A stretch of 64,000 bases of DNA, taken from the NCBI GenBank assembly GCA_019550975.1, contig SDWH01000005.1, forward strand, positions 122,837-186,836, read 5' to 3'. Position numbers and translations under genes: made by a program. Below the pieces are notes generated by a model. The model ran no database searches. It worked only from the letters and a program-made list of their open reading frames with translations, and was not told the DNA's origin. This DNA comes from Bacteroidales bacterium SW299 (GTDB taxonomy: Bacteria > Bacteroidota > Bacteroidia > Bacteroidales > Bacteroidaceae). Position 1 is the first letter of the stretch, and each line of letters begins with the position of its first letter. Of the stretch, positions 1-8,806 are shown one piece after another.

Positions 1-2
1 AT

Positions 3-458
3 CCGCTGAAGGTTCCGAAAGAAATGGGGGACTGGCTTCTTGCGGGCGGGCGGTTCCGTCTGGAGGTTGAAGGCGAATGTGCCGTGGCGTTTCCTGCCTC
101 CCATGCCGACTTGTATGACAGGCTTAAAGAACGGCTGAAAGTGGTTTGTGCCGGAGTGACCTTGGCCGAGTGGAAAGGCAAGGACTGGCAGCCTGCTCAT
201 TCGCTGGCCATGAGCACCAGATGCCGTTGCGATGCGTTTCCGCAGGCGGAACTCAGCTATAAGGAGGCGATAGCCTATCTGCGCAAGGAAGCGGTCGTGT
301 TGCCTTCCGACATGCCCCGCGGCTATGTGATGGTCACTTTCAGGGGGCATCCGCTGGGCTTCGTGAAGAATGTGGGCAATCGTGCCAACAACCTGTATCC
401 GCAGGAATGGCGGATCCGGAGCGGAAGTGTGCCTGAACAGGAAGAGGTGCTGAAGTAG
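3..458 (+). CDS. RsmF-like rRNA (cytosine-C5)-methyltransferase, C-terminal part
   Basis: This is the 3' end of a gene that begins before the window; the reading frame is open from the first bases. The visible ~150 residues contain no methyltransferase core. They resemble the C-terminal RNA-binding (PUA-like) region of the NOL1/NOP2/Sun family, the RsmF/YebU type that methylates cytosine in 16S rRNA. The best marker is the conserved tail reading GFVKNVGNRANNLYPQEWRI. The SAM-binding domain and catalytic cysteines should lie upstream. A gene-poor gap follows. Family membership is inferred from the tail alone, so the exact target base is unknown. Confidence 0.75.
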   Translation, partial: PLKVPKEMGDWLLAGGRFRLEVEGECAVAFPASHADLYDRLKERLKVVCAGVTLAEWKGKDWQPAHSLAMSTRCRCDAFPQAELSYKEAIAYLRKEAVVLPSDMPRGYVMVTFRGHPLGFVKNVGNRANNLYPQEWRIRSGSVPEQEEVLK

Positions 459-1331
459 GGCGGAGCGAGGATTCTCAAGCGGAAGAGGAGGGAAACGGCA
501 AAGTTGCCTTTTTGTCAGAATGACAATCCCGTGCGGTGAGATTGGGCTGTATCGGGCTTCGGGGAAGTCTGGCGCGGAAAATCGCAGCCGTCATCTTCGG
601 CGTAGTTTCAAATAGTCCGTGTTTTGCATCAATCTTGTTTGCTTTGGTGGTTATGGGTTCTTTTCCCTTTCTTTATGCCGCCCGTTTGGACTGTCCGGTA
701 TCTTTTCGGTTCATTTAGACGGGTTGTATTCCCGGTGTCGGGAGAGAGAAAAATGCCGTTTGGGGAGGCCTGGAAAAGATGACGGGATATGTTGCCTCGG
801 ATGATTCGTTGTTTTCCGGAAGATGTTGGGACATTTTATGTGGGATGACGGGCTGTTTTTTATCCGGAACCGTGACTTTTTTCTTCCTGTTCCGAGCGGT
901 CTGTCCCCTTCTGATACCTTCTGAACGCGGTTTCTCTTTTTGTTTCCTTAAGAAAACAGTTGCAGATTGATTTTTGTAAATGGATGCCCGGTCAAGGATT
1001 TCGGAATATTTGTTTCATAATGCTTGCAGAATGCTGTTTTATGTGGAAAAATGAAAAGGCAGAAGACGAAGGGTTTGCCTCGTCCGGCGGCAAGGAATAC
1101 CCTTTGCCTTCTCTTGGCCGGCTGAGGCTGTGTCAAAATGAACAGCGGCTTTCATTTTGCCTTCCTGGACAAAGCGAAAGAACTCGTGACATAAGCTGAT
1201 GCATGCAAGGTGTTTCACTCCGTTCAGCGTGGCATTACTTTTTGCCGGCCAAATTTTGTTTTGACACAGCCTCAAGCGGATGGTGGCGGAGATGCGGTTG
1301 TGCCGCCGGAGAAGGATGGCGGTCCGGCATG
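459..1331. other. Long gap without a convincing gene
   Basis: The gap lies between the rRNA methyltransferase end and the end of the minus-strand VOC gene. Open frames here are below 125 codons, overlap on both strands, and have no recognisable domain or promoter. A small inverted repeat (TTGTCA-gaa-TGACAA, about 512-526) follows a weak GGCA/TGCC hairpin with a T-run (497-513) that may end the first gene. The only other structured part is the 150-bp inverted-repeat element at 1124-1273. Confidence 0.6.
1124..1273. mobile_element. MITE-like element with 15-bp perfect terminal inverted repeats
   Basis: Both ends carry GAGGCTGTGTCAAAA as a perfect 15-bp inverted repeat, 150 bp from end to end. 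The interior is too short for a transposase, although one minus-strand frame reads straight through. GAGGCTGTxTCAAA-type ends are found on full transposons (I recall IS1182-like elements), so a non-autonomous element mobilised by such a transposase is the simplest reading. I see no clear target-site duplication at the borders. Confidence 0.55.
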
Positions 1332-1718
1332 TTATGCTTCGTAAAATTCGATGGGAAGTCCGTCCGGATCCTGCATGAAGAAGAACCGTTTGCCGGTATA
1401 TTCGTCCGTGCGGACGCTTTCGTGTCCTACCCCTTTGCTCTCCAGCTCCTTGGCCGCCGATTCGATGTCTGCCACTTCGAACGCCAGGTGTCTGAGTCCT
1501 GCCGCCTCAGGATAGGAGGGCCGTTCCGGAGGGTTGGGAAAAGAAAACAGTTCCACGATATAGTTTCCGTTTAATGCAAGGTCGGCCTTGTAGGAATCCC
1601 TTTCCTTGCGGTAATATTCGTGCTGCAGCTCCATTCCCAGTACACGCGTATAAAAGTCTTTCGACTTGCTGTAGTCGGAACAGATAATCGCTATGTGGTG
1701 TACTTTGTTGATTTTCAT
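1332..1718 (-). CDS. VOC (glyoxalase/bleomycin resistance) family protein
   Basis: The gene encodes a 128-residue single-domain vicinal oxygen chelate protein close to the small YaeR/SMU1112c-like glyoxalase-related group. Visible features are the N-terminal VHHIAI strand with candidate metal histidines, the central LRHLAFEVAD repeat of the fold, and a C-terminal PDGLPIEFYEA with the expected metal-binding glutamate. The chosen ATG gives MKINKVHHIAI. The longer frame would run into the end of the tolC-like gene, which lies 20 bp upstream. It is the last gene of the exporter operon. Substrate is unknown; a role in methylglyoxal or antibiotic detoxification would be a guess. Confidence 0.85.
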   Translation of the reverse strand: MKINKVHHIAIICSDYSKSKDFYTRVLGMELQHEYYRKERDSYKADLALNGNYIVELFSFPNPPERPSYPEAAGLRHLAFEVADIESAAKELESKGVGHESVRTDEYTGKRFFFMQDPDGLPIEFYEA

Positions 1719-1737
1719 GACTGTCTGTTTGTATGCT

Positions 1738-3072
1738 TTATTCCAGTGTAAGCGGAATCCCTTTGTAGAAATCCAGTATTTTCGTGCGGAACAGGTATTC
1801 ATATTTAGCCTGAATGCAGTCGGACAAAGCCTTCATCCAGTTTGTCCTTGCCTCGTTGTATTCGGTGGCGTTTGCCTTGCCGTTCACATATTTCTCTTTC
1901 ATCAGCTGGAACGATGATTCCGCCGCTTCGTTGGCGGTTTCGCTGCTGTAGTATTGTGTCTTGGAGTTTACGGCATTATAGTATGCCTGCTGGATTTCTT
2001 TGTAGAGCGATTTTTTCGTTTCTTCCAGCTGCCACGACAGCGTTGTCTGGTCCAGGCGTGCCGACCGCACCCTGTTGCGTGTGCTTAGCCGGTTGAAAAT
2101 AGGAACGCTCAGCGATACGCCTACATACTGGCTGAAGTTGTCGCGCAGCTGGGTTCTGAACTGTGCATTTTCTCTTCCCGAAACCTTATAATAGTTCGTG
2201 CTCAGCCCGGCTCCGAAACTGAGCTGGGGATACCATGCGCTTTGTGCTATCTTGATGCTTTTGGCCGCTCCCTGCAGACGGTACATGGCCGCCATTACTG
2301 CCGGTTTGGTCAGTACGGCCTGATTGTAGATGTCAGCGGGCGAGGTCAGTTCCTTTTCCAGCTGGTCCATCTTCACTTCCGGTGCCTCTATGTCGAAGTT
2401 GTCGGGCGAGGGAAGTTCCAGCAGCTGGCTCAGGTCGAGCAGTGCCATGCTGAGGTTGTTGCCGGCCTGTACTGCCGAAAGCTGGTCCTGTGCCACCCGT
2501 GCCTTGGCTTCCATCCATTCCGATTCGGAGGCTTTCCCGTTCTTGAAGAACGCCTCTTTCTGCACGAGCATGTCTTTGCTCAGGCTTACCTGGTCTTCGG
2601 CAACCTTGGCCAGTTCCTGGTTGAACAAGACTTGCAGATAGGCCGAGGCCACCTGTATGCTGATGTCCTCTTTGGCCTTGTTCAAGTCTTCTACGGCCGC
2701 CATGAGGTTCAGTTTCGACAGGGCTATGGTGTTTGGTATCTGCAGGCCTGTAAACAGCGGAATGCTTGTGCTCACGCTGAATCCCGTGCTTTGCGTGTTG
2801 ATGCTCTGGTATGTATTGTTCGCCTGCAGGCTTCGTCCGAAGTTGAACGAGTGCGATGCGTTTCCGTTCAGATCCGGCAGCCGGCTCCATTTGGCTGTAT
2901 TCAGATCGATCGCGCTTTTATCTCGCGCTGCTTCCTGCTGCTTGACTGTCAGGTTATGGCTGACGGCATAGCTGATGCATTTTTCCAGATCCCATCTTTC
3001 TTGCGCCGCGCACGGAAGCGTCAGCGAAAAGGCGGCGATGGCTATGCTTATGGATTTGATGTTCTGTTTCAT
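1738..3072 (-). CDS. TolC-family outer membrane efflux channel
   Basis: The 444-residue product has a signal peptide ending near LPCAAQ and the repeated helical-hairpin layout of outer-membrane efflux proteins (OEP/TolC). Typical strings are WDLEKCISYAVSHNLTVKQQ at the start of the mature protein and the repeated ASAYLQVLFNQ / IQQAYYNAVN helices. As a trimer it would form the outer-membrane duct of the exporter encoded just upstream. It follows the adaptor gene after 3 bp, so the two are co-transcribed. The substrate cannot be read from the sequence. Confidence 0.92.
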   Translation of the reverse strand: MKQNIKSISIAIAAFSLTLPCAAQERWDLEKCISYAVSHNLTVKQQEAARDKSAIDLNTAKWSRLPDLNGNASHSFNFGRSLQANNTYQSINTQSTGFSVSTSIPLFTGLQIPNTIALSKLNLMAAVEDLNKAKEDISIQVASAYLQVLFNQELAKVAEDQVSLSKDMLVQKEAFFKNGKASESEWMEAKARVAQDQLSAVQAGNNLSMALLDLSQLLELPSPDNFDIEAPEVKMDQLEKELTSPADIYNQAVLTKPAVMAAMYRLQGAAKSIKIAQSAWYPQLSFGAGLSTNYYKVSGRENAQFRTQLRDNFSQYVGVSLSVPIFNRLSTRNRVRSARLDQTTLSWQLEETKKSLYKEIQQAYYNAVNSKTQYYSSETANEAAESSFQLMKEKYVNGKANATEYNEARTNWMKALSDCIQAKYEYLFRTKILDFYKGIPLTLE

Positions 3073-3075
3073 GAC

Positions 3076-4173
3076 TTATTTCTCGTTTTTCAGTCCGCGC
3101 ACGGCGTCATTTTCCTTCAAACCCTCTTTCACTTCCGTGTTGATTCCGTCGCTTATTCCAGTCACGATCTGGCGGCGTTCGAATTTCTGTTCCGGAACGC
3201 TGTCGGTCAGTATATACACGAATGTGGAATCCCCGCTGAATTCAACGGCACTTTCCGGCACGGTGAGGGCATTGTCTGCGTGCTGCAGCACCATTTCGGC
3301 GTTGGCGCTATAGCCGGAGCGGATGGTTATGCTGTCGGGCACGTTTATGGCCGCTTTGATTTCAAACTGGTTGGCTCCGTTGTTTTCTGTGCTTTTCGGC
3401 GAAATGTACTCGAGCGTGGCGTCGAACTTCATGTTCTGCAAGGCCCCCAGCGTAATCTTTACAGGGATTCCTTCGTGAATCCGTCCGACTTCCGTTTCGT
3501 CTACGTTCCCGCGGAAGATAAGGTCGCTCATGTCTGCTACGGTGGCGATTGTGGTTCCGTCATTGAACGTGTTGCTCATGATTACGGAATTTCCCACTTT
3601 GATCGGCACGTCAAGAATCAGTCCGTCGATGGTAGAGCGGATCAGTGTGCTGCTGAATGATTCGCTGTTCTTGGTGATGCCTTCTTTCACGATTTCGAGG
3701 TTGTCTTTTGCCGCCTGCAGTTCTTCGCGTGCCTGCTGCGCTGCCAGGAGTGTCTGCTCATATTCTTCACTGCTCACAAGCTTGTCATTGTAAAGCTTCT
3801 CCATGCGCTGCAGATTCGTTTCAGCCTGTTTTCCGTTCATTTCGGCCAGGCGCACACGGCTTTCCGCCGAGTTGAGCGTTCCCAGTTCAGGGATTACTTT
3901 CACTTTGGCGATAACTTCTCCTTTCCTGACCGTCTGTCCGGCTTCTTTATAAACCTCTGATATGATTCCTGAAATCTGCGGTTTGATTTCCACTTCATCG
4001 CGCGGTTCGATCTTTCCCGTGGCGACGGTGGTCTGCTTCAAGTCTTTGGCGGTGACTTTCAGAATCTGATAACTCACTTTTTCCGGTTTCGATTTCTGGT
4101 AGAGAAATGCGAATGTGCCGATGAATACCGCTGCTACTAATATGATTGCGGTGATTTTGATAAACTTCTTCAT
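3076..4173 (-). CDS. HlyD/MacA-type periplasmic adaptor
   Basis: This 365-residue membrane-fusion protein links the inner-membrane ABC permeases to the TolC-like channel. A single N-terminal helix (about residues 5-25) anchors it. It is followed by a biotinyl-lipoyl-like half domain (PQISGIISEVYKEAGQTVRK), a coiled-coil hairpin (about 100-180), and the beta-barrel and membrane-proximal domains. The domain order and the neighbours fit MacA rather than RND adaptors. It sits 32 bp after the second permease gene. Confidence 0.92.
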   Translation of the reverse strand: MKKFIKITAIILVAAVFIGTFAFLYQKSKPEKVSYQILKVTAKDLKQTTVATGKIEPRDEVEIKPQISGIISEVYKEAGQTVRKGEVIAKVKVIPELGTLNSAESRVRLAEMNGKQAETNLQRMEKLYNDKLVSSEEYEQTLLAAQQAREELQAAKDNLEIVKEGITKNSESFSSTLIRSTIDGLILDVPIKVGNSVIMSNTFNDGTTIATVADMSDLIFRGNVDETEVGRIHEGIPVKITLGALQNMKFDATLEYISPKSTENNGANQFEIKAAINVPDSITIRSGYSANAEMVLQHADNALTVPESAVEFSGDSTFVYILTDSVPEQKFERRQIVTGISDGINTEVKEGLKENDAVRGLKNEK

Positions 4174-4205
4174 ATTTTTGGTTTTATATTTTCAGCTTAT
4201 GGCTA

Positions 4206-5456
4206 TTATTCGTCACGGATGGCGTCGATCGGTTTGATTGCCATGGCCCGGTATGCAGGGGCAAGTCCGGCAAGCAGGCCCAGCATCAGCAGGAGCATGC
4301 ACGCTCCCACCGCTTCCCAGAAACTTATCTGGAAGTCTGTCGGAGAGCCGGGAGAGGAAGTTCCCGCCTCGACAGCATTCAGCAGAAATACGGCAAAGGA
4401 TATTCCCGCCATTCCTGCAATGATTGTCAGCACCATGCTTTCTGAAAGTATTTGTTGGAGAATGTCGTTCGGACGCGCTCCGATAGCCCGTCGTATGCCT
4501 ATTTCTACGGTGCGTTCCTTCACCGTCACCATCATGATGTTGCTGACTCCGATAGCTCCGGCCAGCAGCGTGCCCAGGCCGACCATCCATCCCAGAATCC
4601 GTATTCCCGAAAACAGGTTGTCCATCATGCTGAACATGGCTTCGGCGTTCACCTGGATAATTGCCTGGCTGTCGTCCGGGTGAATATAGTGTGCCCGTTT
4701 CACTACCTGCTCCACCTTTTTTTCCACATCGCTGATGGAATATCCTTTTTTTGCCGTGTAGCAGAGCATTTGCACTTTCTGTCCGAAGTTGTAGTTTTGC
4801 TGCATGGTGGTGAACGGTATGATAACGGACGTTTCGGATCTTCCTTGGACGGATATGTTTCCGGATGAAAGGCTGACTCCCACCACCTGGTAATAAATGC
4901 CGTTTATCTTGACGAATTTCCCGCACGGATTCTCTTTTCCGGGGAAGAGCGATTCATAGATGCGCTTTCCGATGATGCATACGCGCCGCCTGTCTTTCAC
5001 ATCCATGTCGTTCAGGTAACGGCCGTAGGAAATGAGCGGCTCTTCTATTTTTCCGTATTCAGGATACAGTCCTTTGAGCGTTCCGGATATTTTTTGGTCT
5101 TCATAGATGATGTCCACTCCCCATTTGGCCAGGCTGGGAGTGATGATGTCTACTTCGCTCACGCTCCGCCGTATGCGGGTCACATCACCGTTCTCCAGAT
5201 CCCAGTAGCGTCCCTGCTGGAATCCCTTGTATGCCTTGCTGGTTTTGTTGGCTCCCATGAATCCCGAATTGGTTGCGAATCCTTCAAACTCCCGCGAGAG
5301 CATTTGCTGCATGCCTTTCGCTCCGCCCATAAGTGCGACAAGCATGAATATTCCCCAGAACACGCCGAATGCGGTCAGCAGGCTGCGTGTCTTGTTTCGC
5401 GTGATCGTGACAAGTATTTCTTCCCAAACGTCTAAGTCAAACAGTTTCATATTCAT
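4206..5456 (-). CDS. MacB-like ABC transporter permease (second copy)
   Basis: The 416-residue protein has the MacB/FtsX permease architecture: one N-terminal helix (TRSLLTAFGVFWGIFMLVAL), a large periplasmic MacB_PCD domain, and three C-terminal helices containing GVSNIMMVTVKERTVEIGIR, the cytoplasmic coupling segment of this family. The ATPase is a separate gene here, unlike E. coli MacB. Its start overlaps the end of the other permease by 4 bp, suggesting translational coupling and a heterodimeric permease. MacB-type pumps act by mechanotransmission across the periplasm; the cargo is unknown. Confidence 0.92.
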   Translation of the reverse strand: MNMKLFDLDVWEEILVTITRNKTRSLLTAFGVFWGIFMLVALMGGAKGMQQMLSREFEGFATNSGFMGANKTSKAYKGFQQGRYWDLENGDVTRIRRSVSEVDIITPSLAKWGVDIIYEDQKISGTLKGLYPEYGKIEEPLISYGRYLNDMDVKDRRRVCIIGKRIYESLFPGKENPCGKFVKINGIYYQVVGVSLSSGNISVQGRSETSVIIPFTTMQQNYNFGQKVQMLCYTAKKGYSISDVEKKVEQVVKRAHYIHPDDSQAIIQVNAEAMFSMMDNLFSGIRILGWMVGLGTLLAGAIGVSNIMMVTVKERTVEIGIRRAIGARPNDILQQILSESMVLTIIAGMAGISFAVFLLNAVEAGTSSPGSPTDFQISFWEAVGACMLLLMLGLLAGLAPAYRAMAIKPIDAIRDE

Positions 5457-6703
5457 TCAGTTCTAAGTGCCTCTATCGGGCGTATCTTCACCGCTTTCAG
5501 TGCAGGGAAAATACCGGCCATCGTTCCGGCGATGATCAATGTGAGAGTGGCTTGTATGGCTATGGACAGATCCACTGTCGGGTTTTCGAAAAAGGTCATG
5601 GAAAACACTCCGGCATCCATGGTTTGCTTCCCGGCCACGGCATTCATGTATTCTGTGGCAGCGATGCCCGCTACCATACCGACGTATCCGAAGAAAGTGG
5701 TGATGGTGACACTTTCCGAAACAATCAGCCATAAGATGGATGCAGGTTTTGCGCCGAGCGCTTTGCGGATGCCGAACTCGTGCGTACGCTCGCGCACAGT
5801 GATCAGCATGATGTTGCTTACTCCCACGATGCCGCTCAGCAGCGTGAATATGCCGATTACCCAAATGGCTGTATGCAGGATTCGGGTGGCCGTTTGCTGC
5901 TGCAGGTATTGCGTGAACCGGTTCCATATCCAGATGGCGCTGTCGTCGGCCGCGTCAAACTGTTTCTGGTTTCCGATAACGCGGCGATAGTCTGCTTCGA
6001 ATGCGTCGTTGTCCGCCTCATCGGCGAGCGCCTTGGTCGTAAAGGTAATGTTGTCGATGCTGTCGCCCTTGGCATATACGGCCTGCAAGGTTGTGAACGG
6101 AACAAGGGCAGTGGGAGAGAAGCTGTTCTGGTCTGTATAAACCCCTACAATCTGATAGGCTACTCCTGTCGCATTGATGTACTCTCCTACGGGGCTCTTG
6201 TCTGCAAAGAGTGAGTTGGCTGTCTTTTCATGGATAACCATAACCTTCCGCTTCTCCGTCATGTCGCGCCGGTTGATGAAACGTCCTTCTTTGACTTTTA
6301 TCGCTTCCAGCTCCGGGTAGTTGGGAAACACGCCGTCGATTCCGATTGAAAGATATTCCTTTCCGAATGACAGCGTTACGCTTTCCTGGCTTACCGTTGC
6401 CCCTGTGGCAATGATATGGTCGGGAAAGGCTGCGCCTGTGACTTGCAGGTCGCTGTTGTCGAGTGAAATGCTCCTTCCTTCTTGCATGCCTTTGTAGGGG
6501 CGTGACGTGTATCCGGGAAAAATTTTCATCGAATTCATCATCATTCCTTCAGACTGCCCTTCGAAAGCGTGAATCAGTCCGTTTCCGGCTCCGAGCAGCA
6601 CGATAAGCATAAATATTCCCCATGCTACCGAGAAGCCCGTAAGGGCTGTGCGCAGTTTGTTGCGCATGATGGTTCCGTAGATTTCCTGTATAAGATCGGT
6701 CAT
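5453..6703 (-). CDS. MacB-like ABC transporter permease (first copy)
   Basis: This is the partner of the following permease, also 416 residues and with the same layout: N-terminal helix (LRTALTGFSVAWGIFMLIVL), periplasmic MacB_PCD domain and a C-terminal FtsX domain with GVSNIMLITVRERTHEFGIR. The two copies are clearly diverged, which favours a heterodimer over simple redundancy. It begins 5 bp after the ATPase gene, so ATPase and permeases form one transcription unit. Confidence 0.92.
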   Translation of the reverse strand: MTDLIQEIYGTIMRNKLRTALTGFSVAWGIFMLIVLLGAGNGLIHAFEGQSEGMMMNSMKIFPGYTSRPYKGMQEGRSISLDNSDLQVTGAAFPDHIIATGATVSQESVTLSFGKEYLSIGIDGVFPNYPELEAIKVKEGRFINRRDMTEKRKVMVIHEKTANSLFADKSPVGEYINATGVAYQIVGVYTDQNSFSPTALVPFTTLQAVYAKGDSIDNITFTTKALADEADNDAFEADYRRVIGNQKQFDAADDSAIWIWNRFTQYLQQQTATRILHTAIWVIGIFTLLSGIVGVSNIMLITVRERTHEFGIRKALGAKPASILWLIVSESVTITTFFGYVGMVAGIAATEYMNAVAGKQTMDAGVFSMTFFENPTVDLSIAIQATLTLIIAGTMAGIFPALKAVKIRPIEALRTE

Positions 6704-6708
6704 AATGC

Positions 6709-7428
6709 TTATTTCATGAATCCGTTTTGTCCGAAAGGTGAAGCGTTGTGGTCTGTGTTGTTTTCTATCCGTTCGATCAGTCCGTCCTTGATGTGGATGA
6801 TTTTGTTGGTCTGGTTTGCCACGCCGCTTTCGTGAGTCACTACAACGATGGTCAGGCCTTCATTGTCATGCAGTTCCTTGAGGATGTTCATCACCTCTAC
6901 GGATGTCTTGCTGTCGAGAGCGCCTGTCGGTTCGTCAGCCAGAATAATCTGAGGCTTCGATATCAGGGCCCGGGCGATGGCAACACGCTGCTTCTGTCCT
7001 CCCGAAAGTTCGTTCGGCATGTGGTGCGCCCATTCCTTCAGTCCCAGCTTGTCGAGGTATTCCATGGCCAGCAGGTTCCTTTTCTTCCGGTTCATTCCTT
7101 GATAAAATAAAGGAAGCGCTACGTTCTCCATGGCATTCTTGAATGATATCAGGTTGAACGACTGGAAGATAAAGCCAATCATCCGGTTGCGGTATTCGGC
7201 AGCCCGGGTTTCGCTCAGATTGCGTATCAGCACGTCGTTGAGATAGTATTCACCCGAATCATAATTGTCCAGAATGCCCAAGATGTTCAGCAGCGTTGAT
7301 TTTCCGGATCCTGAGGCTCCCATGATAGAAACAAATTCCCCTTTTTCGATATTGAGGTTGATGCCTTTCAGTACATGAAGCGGAGCGCCGTTATGGTAGG
7401 TTTTGTTGATGTCTTTCAGCCGGATCAT
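6709..7428 (-). CDS. ABC transporter ATP-binding protein, MacB/LolD class
   Basis: The 239-residue nucleotide-binding subunit energises the two permeases. It has Walker A GASGSGKST (near residue 37), the Q-loop FQSFNLI, the signature LSGGQKQRVAIARAL, Walker B ILADEPTGALD and the H-loop VVTHE. The LNILGILD and SGEYYLNDV context is typical of the MacB/LolD/FtsE group. It is the first gene of a six-gene minus-strand operon reading ATPase, permease, permease, adaptor, channel, VOC protein. The promoter should lie in the 168 bp shared with the divergent glucokinase gene. Confidence 0.93.
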   Translation of the reverse strand: MIRLKDINKTYHNGAPLHVLKGINLNIEKGEFVSIMGASGSGKSTLLNILGILDNYDSGEYYLNDVLIRNLSETRAAEYRNRMIGFIFQSFNLISFKNAMENVALPLFYQGMNRKKRNLLAMEYLDKLGLKEWAHHMPNELSGGQKQRVAIARALISKPQIILADEPTGALDSKTSVEVMNILKELHDNEGLTIVVVTHESGVANQTNKIIHIKDGLIERIENNTDHNASPFGQNGFMK

Positions 7429-7483
7429 ATCAGTCTTGTTTCTTTTCCTTTTATTTTTAGCCTTTTTGTCGTGTTAGACGCTG

Positions 7484-7491
7484 CTAAGGTA
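7484..7491 (-). promoter_or_regulatory. Possible -7 box for the exporter operon
   Basis: On the minus strand TACCTTAG matches the Bacteroides -7 consensus TAnnTTTG at all but one position and lies about 55 bp upstream of the ATPase start. A correctly spaced -33 box is not evident, so this is tentative. Confidence 0.3.
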
Positions 7492-7531
7492 TAAAAAAGT
7501 TACACAAACGTTTAAATAAATGCGGGAAAAA

Positions 7532-7563
7532 TTTGCTCTGTATGATGTGATTCTTTATTTTTG
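7532..7563 (+). promoter_or_regulatory. Bacteroides-type promoter of the glucokinase gene
   Basis: TTTG (7532-7535) and TATTTTTG (7556-7563) are separated by 20 bp. This matches the -33/-7 consensus of the Bacteroidetes primary sigma factor exactly. The -7 box ends 33 bp before the ATG. Confidence 0.8.
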
Positions 7564-7596
7564 CTTCAAATAATTAACCCTAAACATTAAAATGTC

Positions 7597-8574
7597 ATGA
7601 CAATAAACAATGTAGAGAAACCTTATGTGGTTGGTATGGATATCGGCGGAACGAATACAGTGTTCGGTGTCGTTGATTCCCGCGGAAATGTTCTGGCTTC
7701 CGATTCTGTAAAGACTCAGCAGTATGAGCAGATTGAAGATTATGTGGATGCTGTTTGCAAAAAGCTGATTCCCCTTATTTCTCAGTTTGGCGGAGCTGAA
7801 AAGATCAAAGGTCTGGGTGTCGGTGCGCCGAACGGCAACTATTATAACGGAACGATTGAGTTTGCTCCTAATTTGCCGTGGAAGGGCATTATTCCCCTTG
7901 CTTCCATGTTTGAAGAGCAGTTAGGCATTCCGACTACATTGACTAATGATGCCAATGCGGCGGCTATCGGTGAGATGACATATGGCGCTGCTCGCGGCAT
8001 GAAAGACTTTATAATGATTACGTTGGGCACCGGCGTGGGAAGCGGCATTGTGATCAACGGACAACTGGTTTACGGACACGACGGTTTTGCCGGCGAGCTG
8101 GGGCATGTGATTGTGGAACGCGGAGGACGTCAGTGCGGCTGCGGCCGTAAGGGCTGTCTTGAGACATACTGTTCTGCTACCGGTGTGGCTCGTACCGCAC
8201 GCGAGATGCTGGTGCAGAGCACCGAACCGAGTCTTCTGCGGAACATTCCGGCCGATGAGATCCAGTCGAAGGATGTGTATGATGCGGCCGTTAAGGGTGA
8301 CAAGCTCGCTCTGGATATATTTGAATTTACAGGACGTGTTCTTGGTGAGGCTTTGGCCAACTCCATCGCTTTCTCCAGCCCTGAGGCGATCATTCTGTTT
8401 GGCGGATTGGCTAAGTCTGGCGATTACCTGATGAAACCGATTCAGAAGGCTATCAATGAGAATGTGCTGAAAATATATGCAGGAAAGACCAAACTGCTTC
8501 TTTCGCAGTTGAAAGACGCTGACGCCGCAGTGCTGGGCGCCAGTGCGTTGGGCTGGGAAACCAAGGCAGAATAG
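7597..8574 (+). CDS. ROK-family glucokinase
   Basis: The 325-residue protein would phosphorylate glucose with ATP in the cytoplasm, the usual route in Bacteroides, which lacks a glucose PTS. It shows the phosphate-binding DIGGTN motif (15-20), the catalytic aspartate in NDANAAAIGE (Asp118), GELGH with the zinc-binding His170, and the ROK zinc cluster CGCGRKGCLE (cysteines 180, 182 and 187). There is no helix-turn-helix extension, so it is a sugar kinase and not a ROK repressor. It has its own promoter and a strong terminator. Another hexose is possible. Confidence 0.88.
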   Translation: MTINNVEKPYVVGMDIGGTNTVFGVVDSRGNVLASDSVKTQQYEQIEDYVDAVCKKLIPLISQFGGAEKIKGLGVGAPNGNYYNGTIEFAPNLPWKGIIPLASMFEEQLGIPTTLTNDANAAAIGEMTYGAARGMKDFIMITLGTGVGSGIVINGQLVYGHDGFAGELGHVIVERGGRQCGCGRKGCLETYCSATGVARTAREMLVQSTEPSLLRNIPADEIQSKDVYDAAVKGDKLALDIFEFTGRVLGEALANSIAFSSPEAIILFGGLAKSGDYLMKPIQKAINENVLKIYAGKTKLLLSQLKDADAAVLGASALGWETKAE

Positions 8575-8596
8575 AGCTGGAGATTTCCGGCAGATG

Positions 8597-8640
8597 AAAA
8601 GACGGAAGGCGGGCATGCAGCCGCTTTCCGTCTTTTTTTG
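8597..8640 (+). terminator. Rho-independent terminator after the glucokinase gene
   Basis: GACGGAAGGCGG pairs with CCGCTTTCCGTC (one G-T pair) around an 8-nt loop and is followed by a run of seven T. The A-run before the stem pairs with the T-run, so it may also work for the opposite strand. Confidence 0.85.
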
Positions 8641-8773
8641 CTTTTGTGGAAAAGCGTCCAGCCTCCGTCGTGAAGCGGCTGATTCGGTTGGTTTACTGGA
8701 GGTTTCAGACAGCCTCTTGTTCTGTTTCAGATATTTTGCTTTTAAAAAGTGTGAGAAATGAAAATTAAGTTTG

Positions 8774-8781
8774 TATCTTTG
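8774..8781 (+). promoter_or_regulatory. -7 box of the fabI promoter
   Basis: TATCTTTG is an exact TAnnTTTG match 25 bp before the chosen ATG. The longer open frame, starting at TTG 8771, would translate through this box, which supports the downstream start. No good -33 box is seen. Confidence 0.65.
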
Positions 8782-8806
8782 CCCATCAATATCAAATAAA
8801 AAGAAT

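Noticed and set aside
459..1331. Several overlapping frames of 60-120 codons on both strands
   Set aside because: They overlap each other, start in odd places, have no domain, signal peptide or promoter, and one is created by the inverted-repeat element.
2242..3660. A 472-codon plus-strand frame
   Set aside because: It lies antisense across the end of the adaptor gene and most of the tolC-like gene, has unnatural composition (rich in F, G, R and H) and no recognisable domain.
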